A stretch of DNA of 64,000 bases from Verrucomicrobiota bacterium (GCA_018239845.1 JAFEGO010000053.1:1-64000), one strand, 5' to 3'; positions 29,637 through 40,575 are shown, numbered from the stretch's first letter. The notes: a model not told the origin generated them from the letters alone. Made by a program: numbers and translations.

Positions 29637-32231
29637 ATGCTCTCCGATCTCCGCTTCGCCCTCCGCACCCTCGCCAAGACGCCCGGCTTCACTGCCGCCG
29701 CAGTCATCGTGCTCGCCCTCGGCATCGGCGCCAACTCCGCCGTCTTCAGCCTCGTCAACGCCCTGCTCTTTGATCCGCCCGCCTACACGAAGCCCGCGGA
29801 GATCGTCCAGCTCTTCTCCCAGGACAAGAAGAACCCCAAGAACTACCGCTCCTTCTCGTATCCCACGTATCGCGACATCCGCGAGAAGAATTCCGTCTTC
29901 ACCGACGTCGTCGCGCACAATCTTTCCATTGTCGGCCTCGGCGAGAAGGACCACGCCCGCCGGGCCTTCGTCGATCTCGTATCCTCCAACTATTTCCCGG
30001 TCCTCGGCGTGTCGCCCATCCAGGGCCGCGGCTTCCTCCCCGCCGAGGAAAAGCCCGGCGCCAACATCAACGTCGCCGTGGCCAGCTACAGTTCCTGGAA
30101 AAAGCACGGTCTCGATCCCGCCTTCATCGGATCCACGGTCACCATCAACGGCCGGCTCTTCACGGTCATTGGCATCACGCCTGCGGGCTTTACCGGCACA
30201 ATGCAGCTCTTCTCGCCCGAGTTCTGGCTGCCGCTCGGCGTGTACGATCAGGTCGTCAATGCCTCCCTGACCGATCACCAGGCGCTCGCCAGCCGCACCG
30301 GCGGCGACCTCATGCTCATCGGCCGCCTCAAGCCCGGCCTCACTGCCGCGGCCGCCCAGCCCGCCATCGCCACCCTCGCCGCCAATCTGGAGCAAGCCTT
30401 CCCGGTTGAGCAGAAGGACCAGACCTTCATCACCGCGCCGCTCTCCCGTCTTTCCAGCAGCGACACTCCGCAGGACGAGGATGGCGGCATCGCCACGCTC
30501 GGCACCCTGCTCCTCGGCATGGCCGCCGTCGTCCTCCTCGTCGCCTGCCTCAATCTCGCCAACATGCTTCTCGCCCGCGGCACCGCCCGCCGCAAGGAGA
30601 TCGCCATCCGCCTCGCCCTCGGCGGCGGCCGCAGCCGCATCATCCGCCAGCTCGTCACCGAGGGGTTTGTCCTCGCCGTCATGGGCGGCGCGGTCGGCCT
30701 CGTGCTCTCGCTCTGGGCGACCGACCTGCTCGTGGCGTCGTTGCTGAAACTCATGCCCTTCGACTTGGTGATGCCTTCCGGCGTCAGTCCGATCGTGCTC
30801 ACCGCCACGTTTGTCTTCTGCCTGCTCGGCACGCTCGTCTTCGCCCTCGGGCCCGCGCTGAAGCTCTCCCGCGCCAACGTCCTGACCGACCTCAAGGAGC
30901 ACGCCGGCGAGGACACCGTGCGCCGCCGTTGGAAATGGCTCCCCCGCCACCCGCTCGTCGTCGTGCAGATCGCCCTTTCCCTCGCGCTCCTCACCGCCGC
31001 CGCCCTCTTCATCCGCGGGGCCAACAAGGCCGCCAACGTCGATGTCGGCCTCGACATCAAGCGCACCTGGCTCATCGAGATCGATGCCAGCCTCGCCGGT
31101 CAGAATCCCACCCGCGCCCGCGACCTCTACCGCGGTCTCAATGAGCGGCTCGCCGCCCTCCCCGGCGTCGAAAGCGCCAGCATCTCCTCGCTCGTGCCCT
31201 TCGGCATGATGTCGCAGAGCAAACGGATCTCGCGCGCCGGGCTCTACCCCGCCGATGACGCCAAGCCCGCCACCGCCGCCGAGGGTCTCGCGTACTTCGC
31301 CGGTTGGAACAGCGTCGGCGCCGACTACTTCAAGACCGTCGGTCTCCCCCTGCTGCGCGGCCGCGCCTTCACCGTCGCCGAGGCCACCCAGGCCGGCGCG
31401 CCGCCCGTCGCCATCATCGACGAGGCACTCGCCCGCCAGCTCTGGCCCGAGGGCGACGCTCTCGGCCAGCACCTCCAGTACGCCTCCAACAAGGCCCCCA
31501 CCGCCAAGAGCAATGGCAGCGGCGGCGGCATCAACATGAGCAGCGACTCCGACTCAGGCGAGATCAAGGCCGGCGAGTCCATCGAGGTCGTCGGCATCGT
31601 GCCCTCCGTGCGGCGCAAGCTCTTTGAGAAGGAGCCCGGCAACAACATCTACCTTCCTTTCAGTCGCGGCTACCAGAGCGACACCCACTTCCTCGTGCGT
31701 TTCGCCACCGCGCCTGCCGACGCCATGGCCACGGCCGATCTCCTGCGCCGCACCGTCCGCGATTTCGATCCCACTCTGCCCGTGCTGAATGTGAAGTCGT
31801 TTACACAGCACCTCGACAGCAACATAGAAATCTGGCTGGTGCGTGCAGGTGCCGCCTTGTTCTCCGTCTTCGGCGGTCTCGCTCTCGGCCTTGCCGTCGT
31901 CGGCATCTACGGCGTGAAGGCCTACGCGGTGGCCCGCCGCACCCGCGAGATCGGCATCCGCATGGCCCTTGGCGCGCAGCCCTCTGCTGTGCTCCGGATG
32001 ATTCTCCGTGAGGCCGCCCTGATGCTCGTCTGCGGCCTCATCCTTGGCCTCATCCTCGCTGTAGCCACCGGCCAGCTCGTGAGCAGCCTCCTCTACCGCG
32101 TGAGCGCCACCGACCCCGTCGCCTTCACCGTCGCTCCCGCCGTGCTCGCCGCCGCCGCCTTCCTCGCGTGCTGGATCCCGGCCCGTCGCGCCACCCGCAT
32201 CAATCCCCTCAAGGCCCTCCGCACCGAGTGA
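29637..32231 (+). CDS. ADOP-type ABC permease, copy 2
   Basis: 864 residues, the longest of the seven. It starts MLSDLRFALRTLAKTPGFT, the usual ADOP opening, with a first membrane segment at about 21-43. The first FtsX block follows near 285-430, then a second periplasmic domain and the last three membrane segments from about 735, ending PARRATRINPLKALRTE. A Ser/Gly-rich insertion (SNGSGGGINMSSDSDSGE) in the second periplasmic domain explains the extra length. It follows the ATPase gene by 101 bp and leads into the DUF4097 gene 16 bp later. Confidence 0.93.
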   Translation: MLSDLRFALRTLAKTPGFTAAAVIVLALGIGANSAVFSLVNALLFDPPAYTKPAEIVQLFSQDKKNPKNYRSFSYPTYRDIREKNSVFTDVVAHNLSIVGLGEKDHARRAFVDLVSSNYFPVLGVSPIQGRGFLPAEEKPGANINVAVASYSSWKKHGLDPAFIGSTVTINGRLFTVIGITPAGFTGTMQLFSPEFWLPLGVYDQVVNASLTDHQALASRTGGDLMLIGRLKPGLTAAAAQPAIATLAANLEQAFPVEQKDQTFITAPLSRLSSSDTPQDEDGGIATLGTLLLGMAAVVLLVACLNLANMLLARGTARRKEIAIRLALGGGRSRIIRQLVTEGFVLAVMGGAVGLVLSLWATDLLVASLLKLMPFDLVMPSGVSPIVLTATFVFCLLGTLVFALGPALKLSRANVLTDLKEHAGEDTVRRRWKWLPRHPLVVVQIALSLALLTAAALFIRGANKAANVDVGLDIKRTWLIEIDASLAGQNPTRARDLYRGLNERLAALPGVESASISSLVPFGMMSQSKRISRAGLYPADDAKPATAAEGLAYFAGWNSVGADYFKTVGLPLLRGRAFTVAEATQAGAPPVAIIDEALARQLWPEGDALGQHLQYASNKAPTAKSNGSGGGINMSSDSDSGEIKAGESIEVVGIVPSVRRKLFEKEPGNNIYLPFSRGYQSDTHFLVRFATAPADAMATADLLRRTVRDFDPTLPVLNVKSFTQHLDSNIEIWLVRAGAALFSVFGGLALGLAVVGIYGVKAYAVARRTREIGIRMALGAQPSAVLRMILREAALMLVCGLILGLILAVATGQLVSSLLYRVSATDPVAFTVAPAVLAAAAFLACWIPARRATRINPLKALRTE

Positions 32232-32247
32232 TCCTTTCTAAACAAAA

Positions 32248-33018
32248 ATGAAATCTCTCTTCCTCCTCGCCGCCGCTCTCCTCACCGCCACCGCGGCCTA
32301 CGCCGACTCCTATTCCTTCAAGGAGCCGTTCTCCCGCACCGCGCCTTTCAGCGCCACCGGCGAGCTGTCCCTCGACAACGTCAACGGCTCCGTCGAGATC
32401 CGCACCTGGGATAAAAATGAAATCCTCATCGAGGGCGAAAAATCCGCCAAGACCGACGAGGAGCTGAAGCTCATCGAGCTCACCATCGACACCGCGGCTC
32501 CCGCCGCCGCAACCATCAAGGTCCACTTGCCGAAGCGCCCCGGCGCCTGGTTTAGCGGCAGCAACATCCGCGCTGCCGTCACCTTCAAGATCACCGTCCC
32601 CGCCACCGCCAACCTCGCGCACATCCGCACGGTCAATTCGGCCCTCACGCTCGATGGCCTCGCCGGTCCCGTGAATGCCGCGACCGTCAACGGCCGCATC
32701 ACCGTCACCGCCCTCCGCGGCAACGCCACGCTCGAGACCGTCAACGGCTCGCTCAACGCCAGCTTCGCCGCCCTCACCGCCGGCCAGCGTCTCTTCCTCG
32801 ATACCACCAACGGCTCCATCACCGTTACCCTGCCCGCCAACGCCGGCGCCGCCATCGACGCCTCCGTCGTCAACGGCTACGTGGACTGCGATTTCCCCCT
32901 CACGCTCTCCGGCGGCCGCATCCACGGCAGCAGCCTGAAGGGTGCCATCGGCGACGCCCGCGCCGCCCTCCGCGCCCGCACCGTCAACGGCAGCATCCAT
33001 CTGGTCAAAAAGTCCTAG
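32248..33018 (+). CDS. Secreted DUF4097-type beta-repeat protein
   Basis: 256 residues with a signal peptide (MKSLFLLAAALLTATAAYA). The mature part has repeated turns of the form TVNGxI/TVNGSL/TTNGSI/VVNGYV, the regular beta-strand pattern of DUF4097 putative adhesins. Such proteins often accompany envelope-stress regulators and ADOP permeases. Embedded in the permease run, it may be an extracytoplasmic partner of the transporters. Confidence 0.85.
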   Translation: MKSLFLLAAALLTATAAYADSYSFKEPFSRTAPFSATGELSLDNVNGSVEIRTWDKNEILIEGEKSAKTDEELKLIELTIDTAAPAAATIKVHLPKRPGAWFSGSNIRAAVTFKITVPATANLAHIRTVNSALTLDGLAGPVNAATVNGRITVTALRGNATLETVNGSLNASFAALTAGQRLFLDTTNGSITVTLPANAGAAIDASVVNGYVDCDFPLTLSGGRIHGSSLKGAIGDARAALRARTVNGSIHLVKKS

Positions 33019-33080
33019 TGACTGCGGCGTCCCTGCCGCAGATCCCCGATCTCCGAACCGCGCACTCCGACCTCCGAAAC

Positions 33081-35588
33081 ATGATCATCGAAACCTTCTT
33101 CCAGGACATCCGCATCGGCCTGCGCGTCCTGCTCAAGGAAAAATCCTTCTGCGCCCTCGCCGTCTTCGTCCTCGCGATTGGCATCTGCGCCGTCACGACC
33201 CAGTTCTCGGTGGTCAACGGCGTCCTCCTCCGCGGCTTCGCCTTTCCCCGTGCCGACGAGCTGGTTGACCTCCAGTTAGCCGACCCCACCGACTTCTCCC
33301 CCGGCAATTTCAACTCCCGCGTCACCACCGCCGACTTCATCGAGCTCAAGGAGCAGCAGAAGTCCTACAGCGCGCTCGTCGCCTACCTCAACGGCTCCAC
33401 CGTCAATCTCACTTACAACGGCAATCCGCAGCGCCTGCAGGGCGGCTATGTCACCTGGGATTTCTTCCGCGTGCTCGGCGTCTCGCCCGCCCTCGGCCGC
33501 GATTTCGTCGCCGACGACGACCGCCCCGGCGTCGCGAAGACCATCATCCTCAGCGACAAGATCTGGCAGCGCGATTTCGGCGGCAATCCCGCCGTGATCG
33601 GCCAGGCCGTCCGCGTCAACGGCCGCAGCGGCACCGTCATCGGCGTCATGCCGCCGAAGTTCTCCTTCCCCGCCAACGAGGAGCTTTGGATCCCCATCAA
33701 CACCGAGTTCCCGCCCAAGCCCCGCAACGACCGCACCATCAGCACGGTCAGCGTCATCGCCCGGCTCAAGCCCGGTGTCTCCCTTGAGCAGGCCAACGCC
33801 GAGCTCATGGGCATCGCCCAGCGTTTCTCCAAGGCCTACGTCGAGAACAAGCAGTTCAGCCTCGGCTACGTCCGCCCGCTCATCGCCTCCTTCACCGGCC
33901 CGCAGCTCAGCGGCCTGCTCTACCTCATGCTTGCGTTCTGCGTCGCCGTGCTGCTCATCGCCTGCGGTAACGTGATGAACATGCAGTTCGCCCGCGCCAC
34001 CCTGCGCGCCAAGGAGCTCGCCATCCGCTCCTCCCTCGGCGCCAGCCGCAGCCGTCTCGTCCGCCAGATGCTCACCGAGAGCCTCCTGCTCGCCGCCCTC
34101 GGCGCCGTCATCGGCATCAGCCTTTCCAGCTGGACCATCGAGTGGGTGGACCAGGCCGTGCATGCCGGCAACAATCCCATCCCTGCGTGGATGACGTTCC
34201 GCCTCGATCCGCCCGTCCTCTTCTTCGTCGTCGGCGTCACCGTCCTCTCGGCCGTCGTCTCCGGTCTCCTTCCCGCCGTCATGGCCTCCCGCGCCAATGC
34301 TTCCGATGTCCTCAAGGAGTCCGGCCGCGGCAATACCGGTCGCAGCATCGCCGTCGTCACCAAGACCCTCGTGGTGGTCCAGATTCTCTTCACCTGCGTC
34401 CTCCTCATCGCGGCACTCCTGCAGGTCCAGTCGATCCAGCGCCAGCAGCACATCGACTACGGCTACAACACCTCCGGGATCCTTTCCGCCCGCATGGGCC
34501 TCATGGCCGGCGATTACCCCACCAACGAGTCGCGCGTTCTCTTCTTCGAAAAACTCCTCCGGCAGGTCCGCACCCATCCCGCGCTCGAGTCCGTCGCCCT
34601 CACCAACCGTTTCCAGATGGTCTTCTCCGGCAACGGCCCCATCGAGCTCGAGGGCAAGCAGTACAAGGACGACAAGGACCGCCCGCAGGCCAACTTCGAA
34701 AACGTGAGCGACGGCTACTTCGCCACCATCGGTCAGCGCCTCATCGAGGGCCGCGACTTCACGATGGATGACAACGACGTGAAACTCCCCGTCGCCATCG
34801 TCAACACCACCTTCGCGCACAAGTTCTTCGGCAACGAGAGCCCGCTCGGCCGCCGCTTCCGCACCACGAGCAGCAACGGCGCTGTCACCGATCCGTGGCG
34901 CACCATCATAGGCGTCGTCTCCGACGTCCGCATGACCGGCCCGTTCAACAACCGGATCGACAACACCGGCTACTACATCCCGATCAGCGGCTTCGTCTAT
35001 GGCGATGGCAAGCCCGTCATCAACGGCCTCCAGTTTGCCACCATCATCGTGAAGCTGCGCGGCGATGCCCTGCCCGAGTCCTTCGCCACCTCCCTCCGCC
35101 GCGCGGTCAACGAGGTCGATCCCAACCTACCGCTCTACTTCGTCGCCACGCCCAAGACCAACCTCGATGCCTTCATCGCACAGAATTACATTCTTGTCGT
35201 GATGTTCGGCGTCTTCGGTGCCATCGCCGTCATCCTCGCCTCCGTCGGCCTCTACGGTGTCACGGCCTTCTCCGTCAACCAGCGCACGCAGGAGTTCGGC
35301 ATCCGCATGGCCCTCGGCGCCGATGCCCGGCTCATTTTGAAAATGGTCCTCGCGCAGGGTGCCTTCCAGCTCGCCCTCGGCCTCGCCCTGGGCCTGGCCG
35401 TGGCCCTCGGTCTCAGCTACGCGCTGGCCGCCGGCATGCAGAACTTCCTCTTCGGCATCAGCCCCCGCGACCCCCTGACGTACATCGCGGTCATCGCCCT
35501 CCTCGCCGTCGTCTCCTTCCTCGCGACTTTCATCCCCGCCCGCCGCGCCACCAAGGTGGACCCCATGTCCGCCCTCCGGGCGGAATGA
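33081..35588 (+). CDS. ADOP-type ABC permease, copy 3
   Basis: 835 residues from the ATG at 33081 (MIIETFFQDIRIGLRVLLKEK); a GTG at 33018 overlapping the previous stop would add 21 residues of unlikely sequence. Two periplasmic domains, central and C-terminal FtsX blocks, end PARRATKVDPMSALRAE. Its opening (FFQDIRIGLRVLLKEKSFC) departs from the other copies, which suggests an older divergence. Confidence 0.92.
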   Translation: MIIETFFQDIRIGLRVLLKEKSFCALAVFVLAIGICAVTTQFSVVNGVLLRGFAFPRADELVDLQLADPTDFSPGNFNSRVTTADFIELKEQQKSYSALVAYLNGSTVNLTYNGNPQRLQGGYVTWDFFRVLGVSPALGRDFVADDDRPGVAKTIILSDKIWQRDFGGNPAVIGQAVRVNGRSGTVIGVMPPKFSFPANEELWIPINTEFPPKPRNDRTISTVSVIARLKPGVSLEQANAELMGIAQRFSKAYVENKQFSLGYVRPLIASFTGPQLSGLLYLMLAFCVAVLLIACGNVMNMQFARATLRAKELAIRSSLGASRSRLVRQMLTESLLLAALGAVIGISLSSWTIEWVDQAVHAGNNPIPAWMTFRLDPPVLFFVVGVTVLSAVVSGLLPAVMASRANASDVLKESGRGNTGRSIAVVTKTLVVVQILFTCVLLIAALLQVQSIQRQQHIDYGYNTSGILSARMGLMAGDYPTNESRVLFFEKLLRQVRTHPALESVALTNRFQMVFSGNGPIELEGKQYKDDKDRPQANFENVSDGYFATIGQRLIEGRDFTMDDNDVKLPVAIVNTTFAHKFFGNESPLGRRFRTTSSNGAVTDPWRTIIGVVSDVRMTGPFNNRIDNTGYYIPISGFVYGDGKPVINGLQFATIIVKLRGDALPESFATSLRRAVNEVDPNLPLYFVATPKTNLDAFIAQNYILVVMFGVFGAIAVILASVGLYGVTAFSVNQRTQEFGIRMALGADARLILKMVLAQGAFQLALGLALGLAVALGLSYALAAGMQNFLFGISPRDPLTYIAVIALLAVVSFLATFIPARRATKVDPMSALRAE

Positions 35589-35680
35589 CGAAGGTCCAAT
35601 TACCCATGTCTAATGCCAGCACCCTTTCACCACTCATCATCAATCACTAGTCATTAGGCATTGTTCATTGGCCCTTGGGC
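35584..35680. repeat. Intergenic palindromic element (CTAATG type), copy 1
   Basis: Rich in CATGTCTAATGC and, inverted, AGTCATTAGGCATTGTTCATT. It is a diverged relative of the element at 40570-40668. It lies between two ADOP genes. Confidence 0.55.
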
Positions 35681-35765
35681 CTGTTCCACCGCTGTATCCG
35701 CCTTCCGGACGCCGCACGTATTCTTTAATCGGGCTCAATCGAAATTCGGGAATCCAAGATAGAAA

Positions 35766-38162
35766 ATGAAACACGCCTTCCGCCAGCTCCTGGCCGCGCC
35801 CGGCTTCACCGCCATCGCGATCCTCACGCTCGCCCTCGGCATCGGGGCGTGCACCGCCATTTTTTCCGTCGTCAATGGCGTGCTCCTCCGCCCGCTCGAT
35901 TACCCCGGGCCCGGCCAGCTCACCGTCATCAAGGACTCGAAACTTCCTGAATTCCCGGAATTTTCCAGCTCCCCGCCCAACTTTCTCGATTGGCGCAAGG
36001 AGCTGAAATCCTTCGCCAACCTTGCCGCCGCCGCCGGCGCGCCGCTCAATCTCACCGGCAACGGCGAGCCCGAGCGCCTTATCGGGCTGAAGGTCACCGA
36101 CCGTTACTTCGAGACCTTTGGCGTCCAGCCGTTTCTCGGCCGCACCTTCCTCCCCGAGGAGGACGCCGTGGGCAAGAATCATGTCGTCATCCTCAGCCAT
36201 CCGTTCTGGCAGCGCGTGTATGGCGGCGACGCCACTGTCATCGGCCGCTCTCTCCAGCTCAACGGCGAGCCCTACACCGTCGTCGGCATCGCCCCGCCCG
36301 GCTTTGGCCTCGCGAATAAAATCGACGCCTGGGTCCCCATGGCTTTCACCGCCGAGGATACTGCCAACGACAATCGTGATTCCCACTACCTGGGCGTCAT
36401 CGGTCGCCTCAAACCCGGTGTCACCTCCGCCCAGGCCAACGCGGAGCTCCAAGTCCTCGCCGCCCGTCTTGCGCGCCAATACCCGAGTACCAACAAGAGC
36501 TGGTCAGCCTTCGCGACGCCGCTGCTCGATTACAGCGTCCGCGATGTGCGCGGCATTTTGTGGATCCTGCTCGGCGCCGTCGCTTGCGTCCTCCTGATCG
36601 CCTGCGCCAATATCGCCAACCTCCTTCTCGCCCGCGCCACCGCGCGCCACCGCGAGATCTCAATCCGCGCCGCCCTGGGTGCGTCCCGCGCGCGGCTCAT
36701 CCGCCAGCTGCTCGCCGAGAGCGTACTGCTCGCGCTGTTCGGCGGACTCGCCGGCATCCTCCTCGCGCGCTGGGGTCTCGATGCCCTGCTCGCCCTCGCT
36801 CCTTCCAATCTTCCCCGCACTGCCGATATCCATCTCGACCTCGGTGTGCTGGCTTTTGCCCTCGTGCTCAGCATCGCCACGGGACTCATCTTCGGTCTCG
36901 CGCCCGCGTGGTTCGCCGCGCGCACCGATGTCAACGAGGCCCTCAAGCAGGGCACGCGCGGCTCCACGGCCGGCGGTGCCCGGGGTCGCATCCGCAATGC
37001 CATCGTGGTCCTGCAGATCGCCTTCGCCCTTGTCCTGCTCACCGGTGCCGGCCTGCTCCTGCGCAGCTTCGTCCGCCTCACGCGCGTCGATCCCGGCTTC
37101 AATCCCGAGCACGCCACGGTCCTCCGCCTCACGCTTCCGCAAAAGAAATATCCCGGCCTCTCCCAGCGCGTCGCCTTTGCCGACGCGCTGCTCGCGAAGC
37201 TCGCCGCCACGCCCGGCGTGCAGTCCGTCGGCCTCACCCACACCCTGCCGCTCCTCGGCGACTGGGTCCTCGGCTTCAACATCGATGGCCGCCCTCTGCT
37301 CGGCCCCAGCGAACAGCCCAATGCCAACTACTACGCGGTCACGCCCGGCTACTTTCAAGCCATGGGCATCCGCCTCGTCCGCGGCCGTCTCTTCACCGAC
37401 CGCGACACCGACAAGGCCCCGCGCGTCGCCCTCATCAGCGAGACTCTTGCCCGTCAGCAGTTCCCGAACGAAGATCCCATTGGCAAGCGCATCAATATCA
37501 CCGTCGGTCCCGATGCTTGGCGCGAGATCATCGGCATCGTCGGTGACGTCAAACAGTACGGCGTCGAAAAACCTGTCACCGCCCAGGCCTACGAACCTTA
37601 CGCGCAGAAATCCTTCAACACCCTCAACGTCGTCATCCGCACCGCGTCCGCCAATGCCGACGCCGCCCTGCTGGCGACTCTCCGCCCCACCGTGTATGCC
37701 GTGGACAAGGACCAGCCCGTCGGCTCCGTCCGGCCGCTCGGCGACATCGTGGCCGACAGCATCGCGCGTCAGCGCTTCGCCACGTTGCTCCTCACCGTGT
37801 TTTCGCTCATCGCGCTCGTGATCGCCGCCGTCGGCATCTACGGCGTGATGGCCTACACGGTCACGCAGCGCACGTCCGAGTTCGGCATCCGCCTCGCCCT
37901 CGGCGCGCAGCCGCGGGAAATCCTCCGTCTGGTCTTCACTCAAGGCGCCCGTCTCGTCGCGCTGGGCCTTGCGCTCGGCCTCCTCGCCACGTTCGCGCTG
38001 AGCTGCGCCATCGAGTCGATGCTCTATAACACCAGCACGCGCGATCCCCTCACCCTCGCCGGCATCACCGCCCTCTTCGCCTTGGTCTCCGCCCTCGCCT
38101 GCCTCCTCCCCGCCCGCCGCGCTACGAAAGTAGATCCCCTCACCGCCCTCCGTTCCGAGTAA
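35766..38162 (+). CDS. ADOP-type ABC permease, copy 4
   Basis: 798 residues starting MKHAFRQLLAAPGFTAIAIL. First membrane segment at about 16-38, first FtsX block at about 265-400, second periplasmic domain, last membrane segments from about 680, end PARRATKVDPLTALRSE. It is followed after 10 nt by copy 5. Confidence 0.93.
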   Translation: MKHAFRQLLAAPGFTAIAILTLALGIGACTAIFSVVNGVLLRPLDYPGPGQLTVIKDSKLPEFPEFSSSPPNFLDWRKELKSFANLAAAAGAPLNLTGNGEPERLIGLKVTDRYFETFGVQPFLGRTFLPEEDAVGKNHVVILSHPFWQRVYGGDATVIGRSLQLNGEPYTVVGIAPPGFGLANKIDAWVPMAFTAEDTANDNRDSHYLGVIGRLKPGVTSAQANAELQVLAARLARQYPSTNKSWSAFATPLLDYSVRDVRGILWILLGAVACVLLIACANIANLLLARATARHREISIRAALGASRARLIRQLLAESVLLALFGGLAGILLARWGLDALLALAPSNLPRTADIHLDLGVLAFALVLSIATGLIFGLAPAWFAARTDVNEALKQGTRGSTAGGARGRIRNAIVVLQIAFALVLLTGAGLLLRSFVRLTRVDPGFNPEHATVLRLTLPQKKYPGLSQRVAFADALLAKLAATPGVQSVGLTHTLPLLGDWVLGFNIDGRPLLGPSEQPNANYYAVTPGYFQAMGIRLVRGRLFTDRDTDKAPRVALISETLARQQFPNEDPIGKRINITVGPDAWREIIGIVGDVKQYGVEKPVTAQAYEPYAQKSFNTLNVVIRTASANADAALLATLRPTVYAVDKDQPVGSVRPLGDIVADSIARQRFATLLLTVFSLIALVIAAVGIYGVMAYTVTQRTSEFGIRLALGAQPREILRLVFTQGARLVALGLALGLLATFALSCAIESMLYNTSTRDPLTLAGITALFALVSALACLLPARRATKVDPLTALRSE

Positions 38163-38172
38163 ACCACCCGCC

Positions 38173-40575
38173 ATGAAGCACCTCCTCCGCCAGCTCGCCA
38201 AATCCCCCGGCTACACCGCCCTCGCCCTCGGTGCGCTCGCGCTCGGCATCGGGGCCAACACCGTCCTCTTCTCGGCGATCAACACGCTCTTCCTGCGACC
38301 GCTGGCCTACCCGCAGCCCGACCGCCTTGTGCGCGTCTTCAGCTCCTTCGCCGAGAAGGGCCTGGAGCAGACCGCCGTATCCTGGCCGCGTTACACGGCT
38401 TTCCGCGATCAGGCGGAGGCCTTCTCCGCCTTGGCCGCGCAGTCTTTCACCGGCTTCACGCTCACCGGCCGCGGCGATCCCGAGCAGGTGCAGGCCCGGC
38501 GCGTCACGGCCTCGTTCTTCACCGTGCTCGGCGTAAAGCCGCTGCTCGGCCGCGCCTTCACCGTCGCTGAGGATAATCCCGGCGGAGGCAACGTCGCCGT
38601 CCTCAATCACGGCTATTGGCAGAAACGTTTTGGCGGCGATCCCGCCATCATCGGCCAGACCCTCAATCTCGACGGCCGCGTCACCACGATCGTCGGCGTC
38701 CTGCCTCCGCTCGGCTCTCCTTTCGACCAGAATCAGGTCTGGGTCCCGCGGCCGCAGGAGCAGGAGGGCCTGCCCCAGGAGCTGATCGATCGCGGCTCCG
38801 GTTATCTCAATGTCATCGGCCGCCTCAAGCCCGGGGTCACCGCCGCGCAGGCCGCCGACCAGCTGCGCGTCGTCCATTCGCGCTACAGCCAGGCTTTCTC
38901 CGACAAGGTCGACGCCAAGTGCGGTCTCAGCGTGATCTCCCTGCAGGAGGACGTGGTGGGCAACTCCCGTCCGATGTTTATGATGCTCCTCGCCGCGGTC
39001 GGCTGCGTGCTCCTCGTCGCCTGCTTCAACGTCGCCAATCTCCTCCTCGCCCGCTTCGCCGCCCGGCGCAAGGAAATCGCCATCCGCTCCGCCCTCGGCG
39101 CCTCGCGCCGCCGCATCGTCGTCCAATTCCTCGGCGAAAGTGTATTCCTCGCCGTCGTCGCCGGCGCCATCGGCGTGCTCCTCGCCATTTGGGGTCTCGA
39201 TCTTCTCGCCCGTGCGGGGGCGGATTTCATCCCGCGCGCCAACGAGCTCCACCTCGACGTGCGCGTCCTCGCCTTCGCCGGCGCGCTTTCGCTGCTCACC
39301 GGTCTGCTCCTTGGGGTTTTCCCCGCGATTCAGGCTTCGCGCACCGACCCCAATGAATCGCTCAAGGACGCCACGCGCGGCTCCACCGGCGGCCGCCACG
39401 CCGGCGTTTTCCGCTCCACGTTGTTCGTGCTCGAGATCGCTCTTTCGCTCGTCGTCCTCGTCTGCGCCGCGTTGTTGATCGACAGTTTCCGCCGGCTCCA
39501 GCACGTCGACCCGGGCTTCCGCGCGGAAAATCTCACGGTCTTCAATCTCGCGCTCCCGGAGGGCCAGTACCCGACCACCGAGCGCCAGGGTATTTTCTTC
39601 GAACAGGCCCTCGAAAAGATCCGCGCCATCCCCGGCGTCACGCTCGCGTCCGCGTCCAACGGTCTTCCGATCGTCGGCGGCGGCGCGCGCTCACCCGCCG
39701 CCGTCATGGGGCAGGCCCTGCCGCCCATGCAGGAGCGCGCCATCGTCGCCCGCACCACCACCCATCCCGGCTACTTCGCCACCCTCGGCGTGAAGATCAA
39801 ACAGGGCCGCGACTTCACCGCGCGAGATCGCACCGACAAGCCCAACGTCGTCATCATCAACGAATCCTTTGCGCAGCGCCTCTTCCACGGCGCCAATCCC
39901 GTGGGGCGCAGCCTCATCACCGGCATCGCCTCCATCCCCCGCGAGATCGTCGGCGTCGTCGCCGACTACCGCGGTGTGAGCCTCAGCGAGCCGCCGACCG
40001 ACCAGATGTACTATCCGTCGCTGCAGCTCGACGGTCAGTTTCTCACCGTCGTCGTCCAAAGCCCGCGTCCCACCGCCAGCCTGCGCGCCGAACTCAACCA
40101 AGCCGTGCACAGCCTCGACGCCGGTCTGCCGTTGGGCGACATCCAGCCTTTCACCCAACAGCTCGCCGACGCCATCGCCGACCGGCGTCTCGTCATGCTG
40201 ATGCTCGGCGCCTTCGCCCTGCTCTCCCTCATCCTCGCCGGCATGGGCATCTACAGCGTGATCGCCTACGGCGTCGCGCAACGCACCCAGGAATTCGGCA
40301 TCCGCTTGGCTCTCGGCGCCCAGCCCCACGAGGTCGTCGCGATGGTCGTCCGCGAGGGCCTCAAGCTCGCGCTCATCGGCCTCGGCGTCGGCCTCCTCAT
40401 CGCGTTTTTCCTCACGCGCCTGATCCAAAGCCTCCTCTTCGAGGTCAACGCCACCGATCCCATCGTCTTCATCCTCGTGGCCGCCTTCCTCGCCGTCATC
40501 GCCGCCCTCGCCTGTTACCTCCCCGCCCGCCGCGCCACCAAAGTCGACCCGATGACCGCGCTCCGCGCGGAATGA
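38173..40575 (+). CDS. ADOP-type ABC permease, copy 5
   Basis: 800 residues starting MKHLLRQLAKSPGYTALALG, close in pattern to copy 4, from which it is separated by 10 nt, so the two are co-translated. Same domain order, ending PARRATKVDPMTALRAE. The tight pairing of copies 4 and 5 suggests a recent tandem duplication or a functional heterodimer. Confidence 0.93.
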   Translation: MKHLLRQLAKSPGYTALALGALALGIGANTVLFSAINTLFLRPLAYPQPDRLVRVFSSFAEKGLEQTAVSWPRYTAFRDQAEAFSALAAQSFTGFTLTGRGDPEQVQARRVTASFFTVLGVKPLLGRAFTVAEDNPGGGNVAVLNHGYWQKRFGGDPAIIGQTLNLDGRVTTIVGVLPPLGSPFDQNQVWVPRPQEQEGLPQELIDRGSGYLNVIGRLKPGVTAAQAADQLRVVHSRYSQAFSDKVDAKCGLSVISLQEDVVGNSRPMFMMLLAAVGCVLLVACFNVANLLLARFAARRKEIAIRSALGASRRRIVVQFLGESVFLAVVAGAIGVLLAIWGLDLLARAGADFIPRANELHLDVRVLAFAGALSLLTGLLLGVFPAIQASRTDPNESLKDATRGSTGGRHAGVFRSTLFVLEIALSLVVLVCAALLIDSFRRLQHVDPGFRAENLTVFNLALPEGQYPTTERQGIFFEQALEKIRAIPGVTLASASNGLPIVGGGARSPAAVMGQALPPMQERAIVARTTTHPGYFATLGVKIKQGRDFTARDRTDKPNVVIINESFAQRLFHGANPVGRSLITGIASIPREIVGVVADYRGVSLSEPPTDQMYYPSLQLDGQFLTVVVQSPRPTASLRAELNQAVHSLDAGLPLGDIQPFTQQLADAIADRRLVMLMLGAFALLSLILAGMGIYSVIAYGVAQRTQEFGIRLALGAQPHEVVAMVVREGLKLALIGLGVGLLIAFFLTRLIQSLLFEVNATDPIVFILVAAFLAVIAALACYLPARRATKVDPMTALRAE